A stretch of 8,778 nt of DNA from the NCBI GenBank assembly GCA_018715105.1, contig DVMG01000058.1, positions 1 through 8,778 on the forward strand, read 5' to 3'. Made by a program: the position numbers and the translations under genes. This document shows positions 1-6,081 of this stretch, one piece after another. The DNA comes from Candidatus Ventricola intestinavium. GTDB lineage: Bacteria; Bacillota; Clostridia; Christensenellales; Aristaeellaceae. Under the pieces are notes generated by a model. That model saw only the letters and a list, made by a program, of their open reading frames with translations. It had not been told where the DNA came from and did no database searches. How positions within the stretch are numbered: position 1 is the stretch's first letter; each line of letters opens with the position of its first letter.

Positions 1-264
1 CCGACAGAGACGGATGACGGGAACGCCGAGTTGATTACACCGCCGCCCACGGATGAAGGCGGCACGGAAGAGACGAGCCCGCCGCCGGCGGAGACGGATG
101 ACGGGAATGCCGAGTTGATTACGCCGCCGCCCACGGATGAAGGCGGCACGGAAGAGACGAGCCCGCCGCCGACAGAGACGGATGACGGGAACGCCGAGTT
201 GATTACACCGCCGCCCACGGATGAAGGCGGCACGGAAGAGACGAGCCCGCCGCCGACAGAGACG
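1..264 (+). repeat. 84-bp in-frame tandem repeats (28 residues each)
   Basis: Three complete copies lie at 1-84, 85-168 and 169-252, and a fourth starts at 253 but diverges after 12 bases. Copies 1 and 3 are identical over all 84 bases; copy 2 differs at four bases, giving one amino-acid change (Thr to Ala). Each encodes a Pro/Thr/Glu-rich unit containing LITPPPTDEGGTEE. The array runs off the left edge, so the true copy number is unknown. The near-identity indicates recent duplication or ongoing homogenisation. Confidence 0.97.
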
Positions 265-3200
265 GTTTATGCGGTTACCAACAATAAGAACAGCGACATC
301 AACAATCTTCGCGACGCCGTGGATGGAAGCGTCGTGCAGGAGATCCCCAACGGCGTGCTGGTGGTGCTCGGCGAGGGCGTGACCGGCCAGAACGGCAACC
401 TCTGGTATCCGGTGACGGTTGTGCAAAGCGGCGTGAGCGGCTATATGCGCGATTACCTGGTCACCCAGATTACCTATGAGGATGCGATGAACCGCCTTCA
501 GGACATCACAACCCCGGATCCGGTTCAGAGCGACCCGCCTGCGGACAACGGGGACACGGTTGAGCAAACCGAGCCGCCGCTCGTCAGCCTGATTACACCG
601 GGCCCTGAGCAGACCGGCGAACCGGAAGGCACCGAGCCGACGGATCCGCCCACGGATACCGACGTCACATATGCCACCGAGTTCCCGGCCTATGGCATCA
701 CCCTGGAGCAGGAAAACGGCGCGGTGATCATCCTGCTTTCCGAGCCGGGCGGAGATCCGCCCCAGAGCGGCGCCATCCCCAGCATCACCGAGCCGACCCC
801 GCTGGAGCTGACCAGCCTTGCGCGTGACGGAAGCGGTGCCCCCTGGTATCTGGCCCGCAACATGAACACGGGGGAGAGCGGCTATGTAGAGGTCTTCAAG
901 GTGCGCCTGGTCACGCAGGAAGAGGCCATGGCCGCGATAAAGACAGAGACGGAAACCCCCATCCCGCCCGCGCCGACAGAGATTCCGGAAGAGACCCCGA
1001 CCCCGCAGCCCACGCCGACCCCGACCCCTGTGCCGCAGGAGCTGACGGCGGGCGACGTTTACCACTATGGCCGCAACACCGGCACGCAGGTGGCCCTGCG
1101 CAGGCAGCCGAACACGAACGGCGACCTGATCATGCGCATGGAAGCCGGAACGATCCTGTGGGTCATGCAGTGCACGGAAGGGGATCTGGAAAACGCCTGG
1201 TGCTATGTCCGCACGGACAGGGGCGAGGGCTATGTCATGGCCAAATTCGTGCAGCTGATGGGGGCGGAAGAAGAGGCGGAATACCGTGCTTCCCTGGATG
1301 ACCCGGAGATGCCCCCGACGCCGACAGAAGAGCCGACGGCACAACCCACGGATTCGCCGGAACCCACGCAGGAGCCGACGGCGCAGCCCACGGATTCACT
1401 GGAACCCACTGCGACGCCCGCGCCGCAGCCGATGCAGACCTATGGCCGCATCACGCAGGACAATGTGGCTCTGCGCGCCAACCCGCAGGACAGCGCTGCG
1501 CTGCAGACCATGCTTTCCAGCGAGACGGTTATCAGCATCTCGCAAAGCCAGGTGGCGGCCGACGGTTCGACCTGGTATCTCGCTCAGTATGATGGCCAGT
1601 GGGGCTACGTCCATGCCGACTTTGTCCGCCTGATGAGCGAACAGGAGATTCAGGATTATCTTGCCCAGCTGGAGGCCGCACAGGCTACCCCGACGCCGAC
1701 CGCCGAGCCGACGGCCACGCCGGTGCCGACCGCGACGCCCGCACCGCAGGAGCTGCGTGTGTATGCCCGCGTGATCAGCGACGGCACGCCGCTGCGCGGC
1801 AATCCGGATGCCAATGCTTATCTGCAGACGATTCTGAATAAAGAGACGGTCGTCTACATCTTCCAGAGCCAGATCGCCACGGACGGCATGACCTGGTATC
1901 TGGTGCAGTACAGCGGCCAGTGGGGTTATGTCCGCGCCGATCTGGTGCGCCTGATGGGCGAGCAGGAGACGCAGGATTATCTGGCTAAGCTGGAGGCCGA
2001 GATGGCGACCCCGACCCCGCTGCCGCAGGCCACGCCGGAGCCGTTTGGCCCGGATGCCACAAGCGCGTATGCGCTGCTCGTCAAGGACGCGGTGAACCTG
2101 CGCCGCACGCCGTCGGCCTCCGGCACATCGCTGGGGCGGATCCCGATCAACACGCTTTTGCTGGTCACGGGGACCGAAGACGACGGCACCTATACCTGGT
2201 ATCAGGTGAACTACAACGGACAGGATGGCTATGTCCGCAGCGACATGGCGAAGATGCTGACCATTGCGGAGCTTCAGGCCTATCTGGCCGAGCAGGCGGC
2301 GGCAACCCCGCGGCCCGGCGCAGGCCCCGCCACCACACCGAACAGCAGCAACAACATCAGCCATGTCATCAACGGCACGCCGTTGCAGGATCTCATTCCC
2401 GTGGATGACAGCTGGACGAACAACGTGATCTCCGGCATGCCGGGTTACACAACGTCCACACCGGATCCCAATGCCACACCGACTCCGCAGCCGGTGAGCA
2501 ATCCGGCTGCGCTCATCAGCAGCTATGGCGACCTGAGGGTGAACAATGTGCCCGCTGTCAGCGAGAACGGCACGTTCACCGTCTATGGCACGACGACGGC
2601 AAACGGCACGGTGACGGCGACCATCACCCTTGAGGTGCAAAGCGGCGCAACAGCCCTCCCGACGGCCACACCGGATCTGGTGGGCGCCGTGCGCTTTGAG
2701 CTCTTCGCTGCGGCCTATGCGGAGGGAGCGGCACCGGCCGCGCAGGGCACACAGACGGTGAAGCGTACCGTCGGCCAGGCTGTGGCGGATGAAAACGGTG
2801 CGTTTGTCATGGACGTCACGCTCCCGGAGGAAGGAGAGTACATCGTCGAATTCACATCCGGCACCTCCTACGCCCGCTATGGCGTTACCTATGACAGCGG
2901 TGTGTCGCCGGAGCCCACCGTGCAGCCGCTTCCCACGGCCCAGCCGGTAGAGGAAGAGGGCGGCATGGGAATCCTGCCGTTTGTGATCGGCGGCCTGCTG
3001 ATCGTGGTGGCCGCGGCGATCTATGGCATCTATGTCTATCGCCGCAGAACCGAGGAGGCGGAGGAAGAGGAAGCCGAGGAGGATGAGGACGAAGAGGCAG
3101 AAATCCGCGAGGAGCAGCTCATGCAGCAGCGTGCCCGCTATGCCCAGACGCCTCCCGCGAATGTCCCCGGCCAGGCGGCTGCCCCGCGCATGCCGCAGAA

Positions 3201-3615
3201 TCAGGCCGGCCAGATCCCCTCGTATATGAAGAACACACCCACGAATCCGGCACAGGCCAATCCCTATGGGAAGCCGGCCGCGCCGGCCGCCCCGAAAGCG
3301 CCGACCGTGCCGACTGCGCCGGTGGCGCCGAAAGCGCCGACCATGCCGACTGCGCCAACGGCCCCGAAGGCGCCGACCATGCCGACTGCGCCAACGGCCC
3401 CGAAAGCGCCGACCATGCCGGCCGCGCCGGTGGCGCCGAAAGCGCCGACCATGCCGACTGCGCCAACGGCCCCGAAGGCACCGACTAAGCCGGCCGCGCC
3501 GGTGGTCCCGAAGGCACCCGCCGCTCCGATCACCCGGGATGAACGGGAGGAGCCGGCAGAGGGCGATCAGGCCCCGCGCCGCCGCCGCCGTCCGCCTGCG
3601 GATCCGGAGGTTTAA
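1..3615 (+). CDS. Large membrane-anchored surface protein with six SH3-like modules (5' end outside the window)
   Basis: The frame is open from base 1, so this is the C-terminal 1204 codons of a longer protein; the TTG codons at 31, 115 and 199 lie inside repeats and are not real starts. Numbering codons from base 1, the order is: Pro/Thr/Glu repeats (1-88); SH3b-like modules at about 89-166, 223-313, 353-426, 480-560, 587-668 and 688-765; an Ig-like beta region (about 836-967); one membrane helix (990-1013); RRR; a very acidic stretch (1018-1041); then an Ala/Pro/Lys tail with 12-residue repeats (1099-1175) and a basic RRRRR near the end. Most SH3 modules show a WY...GYV core and an early LR or alternative residues. 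PTPTP-type linkers join the modules. The helix followed by RRR predicts modules outside and about 190 residues inside the cell. No LPxTG motif, enzyme domain or catalytic motif is visible. SH3b domains commonly bind cell-wall peptides, so wall binding or scaffolding is the likely role; this is inferred. The signal peptide, if any, would lie upstream of the window. Confidence 0.9.
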   Translation, partial: PTETDDGNAELITPPPTDEGGTEETSPPPAETDDGNAELITPPPTDEGGTEETSPPPTETDDGNAELITPPPTDEGGTEETSPPPTETVYAVTNNKNSDINNLRDAVDGSVVQEIPNGVLVVLGEGVTGQNGNLWYPVTVVQSGVSGYMRDYLVTQITYEDAMNRLQDITTPDPVQSDPPADNGDTVEQTEPPLVSLITPGPEQTGEPEGTEPTDPPTDTDVTYATEFPAYGITLEQENGAVIILLSEPGGDPPQSGAIPSITEPTPLELTSLARDGSGAPWYLARNMNTGESGYVEVFKVRLVTQEEAMAAIKTETETPIPPAPTEIPEETPTPQPTPTPTPVPQELTAGDVYHYGRNTGTQVALRRQPNTNGDLIMRMEAGTILWVMQCTEGDLENAWCYVRTDRGEGYVMAKFVQLMGAEEEAEYRASLDDPEMPPTPTEEPTAQPTDSPEPTQEPTAQPTDSLEPTATPAPQPMQTYGRITQDNVALRANPQDSAALQTMLSSETVISISQSQVAADGSTWYLAQYDGQWGYVHADFVRLMSEQEIQDYLAQLEAAQATPTPTAEPTATPVPTATPAPQELRVYARVISDGTPLRGNPDANAYLQTILNKETVVYIFQSQIATDGMTWYLVQYSGQWGYVRADLVRLMGEQETQDYLAKLEAEMATPTPLPQATPEPFGPDATSAYALLVKDAVNLRRTPSASGTSLGRIPINTLLLVTGTEDDGTYTWYQVNYNGQDGYVRSDMAKMLTIAELQAYLAEQAAATPRPGAGPATTPNSSNNISHVINGTPLQDLIPVDDSWTNNVISGMPGYTTSTPDPNATPTPQPVSNPAALISSYGDLRVNNVPAVSENGTFTVYGTTTANGTVTATITLEVQSGATALPTATPDLVGAVRFELFAAAYAEGAAPAAQGTQTVKRTVGQAVADENGAFVMDVTLPEEGEYIVEFTSGTSYARYGVTYDSGVSPEPTVQPLPTAQPVEEEGGMGILPFVIGGLLIVVAAAIYGIYVYRRRTEEAEEEEAEEDEDEEAEIREEQLMQQRARYAQTPPANVPGQAAAPRMPQNQAGQIPSYMKNTPTNPAQANPYGKPAAPAAPKAPTVPTAPVAPKAPTMPTAPTAPKAPTMPTAPTAPKAPTMPAAPVAPKAPTMPTAPTAPKAPTKPAAPVVPKAPAAPITRDEREEPAEGDQAPRRRRRPPADPEV
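1438..2004 (+). repeat. Duplicated SH3 module pair (modules 4 and 5), offset 321 bp
   Basis: The module at 1438-1680 and the module at 1759-2004 align at a constant 321-bp (107-codon) offset. They share long stretches of protein sequence, including TWYL.QY.GQWGYV and the tail QDYLA.LEA, and the DNA of the 3' halves is also visibly alike. The other four modules are much more diverged, so this pair arose by a comparatively recent internal duplication. Confidence 0.85.
3295..3525 (+). repeat. 36-bp in-frame tandem repeats in the C-terminal tail
   Basis: Six complete 36-bp units begin at 3295, 3331, 3367, 3403, 3439 and 3475, with a partial seventh at 3511. Each codes for a 12-residue unit of the form KAPTMPTAPTAP, with Val, Ala or Lys variants. 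Alternating AAA/AAG at the Lys codon and GCA/GCG or CCA/CCG choices show units that have partly diverged and partly been homogenised. The repeat lies on the predicted cytoplasmic side of the membrane helix. Confidence 0.95.
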
Positions 3616-3631
3616 GGAACCGAAAAAAGAT

Positions 3632-3668
3632 GCCCGTAAAGCCAGCCACGGCTTTCGGGCTCTTTTTT
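3632..3668 (+). terminator. Intrinsic terminator of the surface-protein gene
   Basis: The arms 3632-3643 and 3650-3660 pair through GCCCG/CGGGC and AAAGCC/GGCTTT, with one bulged T at 3637 and a 6-base loop (3644-3649). The stem is followed directly by TCTTTTTT. It lies 16 bases after the stop codon, so it most likely ends transcription of the surface-protein gene and separates it from the dehydrogenase gene. Confidence 0.9.
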
Positions 3669-3712
3669 CTGCCCGTTTTCAATCGAGCGGTGAAAGAGGG
3701 TGAAGACAGGGG

Positions 3713-3742
3713 TGGAAAAAAAGGGGAATCAGGGTGTATAAT
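3713..3742 (+). promoter_or_regulatory. Probable sigma-A-type promoter of the dehydrogenase gene
   Basis: A perfect TATAAT -10 box is at 3737-3742, with TG immediately before it. No good -35 box is present; TGGAAA at 3713-3718 with an 18-base spacer is the nearest fit and is weak. The site lies between the upstream terminator and the start codon at 3778, where a promoter is expected. The predicted leader would be about 30 bases. Confidence 0.55.
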
Positions 3743-3777
3743 GAAAAAAATACAGAACGAGCAGGGAGGAAAATCAC

Positions 3778-4860
3778 ATGGCAACATACAGGATCGGCGT
3801 GCTGAACGGGGATGATATTGGCCTTGAAATCGTGCCGGTTGCCGTCCGCGTGTTAAAGACCGCGCTGGCCAGGCATCCTGAGGCGGAGGTCGAGTGGGTG
3901 CCGCTGCCCATCGGCTACCTCTCTTTTATCGAACATGGAAAATCGCTGCTGCCGGAAGTGCTCGACACGCTCTATACGCTCGATGGATGGATTCTCGGCC
4001 CGATTGGCCATATGGCCTATCCCAAGGATCCCCAATGCATCAATCCGCATCCAATCCTTCGCAAGAAGTATGATCTTGTCAGCAACATCCGCCCGGCCAA
4101 GGCATATCCGGGCGTCAAGTGCATCAATCCGCAGACCGATCTCATCATCGTGCGTGAAAATAACGAAGGCTTTCAGCCGGACCGCAATATGTATATGGGC
4201 ACGAGCGACTGCATGCCCACCCCGGATATGGCCCTCTCCCTGCGGGTTGTGACCCGGCGCAATTCCTCCATGGCGGCCCGCACCGCTTTTGAGCTTGCGC
4301 GCCAGCGCGGCGGAAAGAAAAAGGTGACGGCCGTGCATAAGAATACCGTTTTCAAGCTCGGCTGCGGGCTGTTTATGGACAGCTGCCGCGAGGTGGCGAA
4401 AGAGTATCCGGATATTGAACTGGAAAGCTGCATTGTGGATACATTTGCGATGCGTATGCTCATGAACCCGGTGCAATACGATGTCGTTGTGACGACCAAT
4501 ATGTTCGGTGATATCCTTTCCGACGAGGCGGCGGGGCTTGTCGGCGGCCTTGGCATGGCCCCGGGCCTATGCGTGGGCCCGGATTACGCGATGGCGCAGG
4601 CGACGCATGGATCCGCGCCGGACATTGCCGGGAAGAATATCGCCAATCCGTTTGCGATGATCGAGTCTGCACGTATGCTCCTTGACTGGCTCGCACATAA
4701 AAAGCAGGATGAGGCAGGAATGGCGGCGGCGAAAGACATCGCGGATGCCTGCATGCGTGTGCTCATGGGGGACAAGGAGTCCCTCACGCCGGATCTCGGC
4801 GGGACAGGAAGCACGGTGGGAATGGGCGAGGCCATCTGCGCGCAAATAACAGAGGAATGA
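3778..4860 (+). CDS. Isocitrate/isopropylmalate dehydrogenase-family protein, NAD-type, substrate unknown
   Basis: This 360-residue protein is a typical length for the beta-decarboxylating dehydrogenases, which oxidise and decarboxylate 2-hydroxy acids such as isocitrate, 3-isopropylmalate or malate/tartrate with a divalent metal. Family signatures are all present: N-terminal GDDIGLEI, substrate-binding arginines R95, R105 and R126, catalytic Lys in HKN (K188), metal-binding aspartates D221, D245 and D249, and HGSAPDIAGK (277-286). Asp282 in the last motif is the position that favours NAD over NADP in this family. The loop after R126 reads RENNEGFQPDRN, so by ungapped alignment the usual catalytic Tyr (as in the ELTGGIY and ENSEDIY of the classical enzymes) is Gln133. 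The start is set by AGGGAGGA at 3763-3770, seven bases before ATG. It has its own promoter and no leu or TCA-cycle neighbours, so calling it LeuB or Icd would be over-assignment; the tartrate/malate or an uncharacterised branch is equally possible. Confidence 0.92.
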   Translation: MATYRIGVLNGDDIGLEIVPVAVRVLKTALARHPEAEVEWVPLPIGYLSFIEHGKSLLPEVLDTLYTLDGWILGPIGHMAYPKDPQCINPHPILRKKYDLVSNIRPAKAYPGVKCINPQTDLIIVRENNEGFQPDRNMYMGTSDCMPTPDMALSLRVVTRRNSSMAARTAFELARQRGGKKKVTAVHKNTVFKLGCGLFMDSCREVAKEYPDIELESCIVDTFAMRMLMNPVQYDVVVTTNMFGDILSDEAAGLVGGLGMAPGLCVGPDYAMAQATHGSAPDIAGKNIANPFAMIESARMLLDWLAHKKQDEAGMAAAKDIADACMRVLMGDKESLTPDLGGTGSTVGMGEAICAQITEE

Positions 4861-4928
4861 CATCCCCGTGAATGAAAACGCAGGGGAAGGACGTTCCCTT
4901 TCAGCCGGCCACGGCATCGCCGGGGATA

Positions 4929-5091
4929 CAGCCGGCATCCTGCCGGTTGCAGTTTGTTGACATCAGCATCGCTTTCCTTCCGGATCGCTTTCGGATGGGC
5001 GTTGCTTTTCCAAGGACTGTGGGAATCTTTTCTCCCCCTCGGGAGGAGAAAAGCGTTTTGCCGACGGCCTGCAGCCGGCATCCTGCCGGTT
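4929..5091. repeat. Two identical 20-bp hairpin-forming repeats in the MoxR-operon leader
   Basis: The same 20 bases occur at 4929-4948 and 5072-5091, 143 bp apart. Each contains a perfect CCGGCA / TGCCGG inverted repeat around a TCC loop; flanking A-T and G-U pairs extend it to 8 bp, and to 9 bp in the first copy through G at 4949. The surrounding sequence differs between the copies. They could be RNA hairpins in the leader, DNA sites for a dimeric regulator, or copies of a dispersed extragenic repeat; the sequence alone does not decide. Confidence 0.8.
5027..5053. other. Strong stem-loop in the intergenic region
   Basis: A perfect 9-bp inverted repeat, CTTTTCTCC at 5027-5035 and GGAGAAAAG at 5045-5053, encloses a 9-base loop. 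It lies between the two 20-bp hairpin copies. It is followed by CGTTTTG rather than a real U-run, so it is a poor intrinsic terminator for the dehydrogenase gene, although partial termination or an RNA-stability role is possible. Confidence 0.6.
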
Positions 5092-5127
5092 TCTTTGCGA
5101 TAAAACCTTTTTTGAGGGAGTGAAATC

Positions 5128-6081
5128 ATGGACATTCGCAGGTTGGCCCAGGATATTCAGGCGGAGACGGAAAAAATTATCGTTGGAAAGCCGGACCGGA
5201 TTCGGATGATCATTATGGCGGTTCTGGCAAACGGACATATGCTGCTGGATGATCTTCCCGGCGTGGGCAAGACCACGCTGGTCAAGACCATCTCTCTGGC
5301 GCTGGGATGCCGCTCCGGACGCATCCAGTTTGTGCCCGATATGTTGCCCAGCGACATCATCGGCATGCGGATCTTCAACCAGAAGACGGGGGATTTTGAG
5401 CTGCGGCAGGGGCCGGTGATGACCAACATCCTGCTGGCCGACGAAATCAACCGCGCCATTCCCCGGACGCAGTCGGCCCTGCTGGAAGCCATGGAAGAAA
5501 GGCAGATCTCCATTGATGGAGAGCAGTTTCCTCTTCCCGCCCCGTTCCTGGTGCTGGCCACTCAGAATCCGGTGGAGTCGGAGAGCACCTTCCGTCTGCC
5601 CGCCGCGCAGATGGATCGTTTTCTCATCTGCATCAGCATGGGTTATCCCAGGCCGGAGGAGGAAAGGGAAATGCTTCGGAAGCTGGGGGACGAGATCCCC
5701 TTCCACACGGTACGCGCTGTCACAAGCGCCGAAGAGCTGATTCAGGCTCAGCGGGAGATTGCCGCCGTTCACGTGTCGGACGCGGTGGCGGACTACATCG
5801 TTGCGCTGGTGGGCATGACCCGCAGCCATGACCAGCTGGTCATGGGGGCCAGCCCCCGGGCTTCGCGCGGCCTGTACCGGGCGGCTAAAGTGTGGGCCGC
5901 CATGGAGGGGCGGGATTTCGTCACCCCTGACGATGTGAAAGCCCTCGCTCACCCCATTTTGGAACACCGGCTTGTGCTTTCCAGCGCCGCACGCTTCTCC
6001 GGGGCCAGCGCTGCCGCCGTGTTGGACGATGTGCTCGCCCGGGTGGAAGCCTCCCCCGCCCTGAAGGGGGAGCGGATGTGA
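5128..6081 (+). CDS. MoxR-family AAA+ ATPase
   Basis: This 317-residue protein has the full set of MoxR AAA+ motifs: Walker A PGVGKTT (44-50), Walker B with ILLADEIN (D105, E106), sensor 1 ATQNP (144-148, N147), MDRF with a likely arginine finger (R164), and sensor 2 GASPRA (240-245, R244). The length is normal for the family and there is no fused domain. MoxR proteins are cytoplasmic chaperone-like ATPases that act on partner proteins, often ones encoded beside them. Here the next gene is DUF58, the usual partner, and it overlaps by 4 bp. The start ATG is preceded by GAGGGAG at 5114-5120, seven bases upstream. It is the first gene of the operon; its promoter must lie in the 267-bp leader or be read-through from the dehydrogenase gene. 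What the ATPase remodels in this organism is not known. Confidence 0.96.
   Translation: MDIRRLAQDIQAETEKIIVGKPDRIRMIIMAVLANGHMLLDDLPGVGKTTLVKTISLALGCRSGRIQFVPDMLPSDIIGMRIFNQKTGDFELRQGPVMTNILLADEINRAIPRTQSALLEAMEERQISIDGEQFPLPAPFLVLATQNPVESESTFRLPAAQMDRFLICISMGYPRPEEEREMLRKLGDEIPFHTVRAVTSAEELIQAQREIAAVHVSDAVADYIVALVGMTRSHDQLVMGASPRASRGLYRAAKVWAAMEGRDFVTPDDVKALAHPILEHRLVLSSAARFSGASAAAVLDDVLARVEASPALKGERM

Noticed and set aside
1396..2640. 414-codon open frame on the minus strand inside the surface-protein gene
   Set aside because: It lies wholly opposite repeated SH3 modules in GC-rich DNA, its product is Arg/His/Gly-rich without any domain, and the plus-strand frame has clear domains. It is a shadow frame.
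3295..3525. Possible CRISPR-like array because of regular 36-bp spacing
   Set aside because: The units are contiguous with no spacers and keep the reading frame; they are protein-coding tandem repeats.
3264..3533. Collagen-like Gly/Ala/Val repeat protein on the minus strand
   Set aside because: It is the reverse complement of the 36-bp KAPTMPTAP repeats; the periodicity is inherited from the coding strand.
4863..4887. TCCCC/GGGGA hairpin just after the dehydrogenase stop codon
   Set aside because: The stem is only 5 bp with a long loop and no T-run follows, so it does not qualify as an intrinsic terminator.
4957..4962. Perfect TTGACA -35 box in the MoxR leader
   Set aside because: No TATAAT-like hexamer occurs 16-18 bases downstream (the sequence there is around CCGGAT), so I do not call it a promoter.
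4872..5123. 83-codon plus-strand frame between the dehydrogenase and MoxR genes
   Set aside because: There is no suitable ribosome binding site before the ATG, no recognisable domain, and the frame contains both hairpin repeats; it is probably chance coding in a leader.
4963..5967. 334-codon minus-strand frame across the MoxR gene and leader
   Set aside because: The plus strand encodes an unmistakable AAA+ ATPase, and the minus product shows no recognisable motif.
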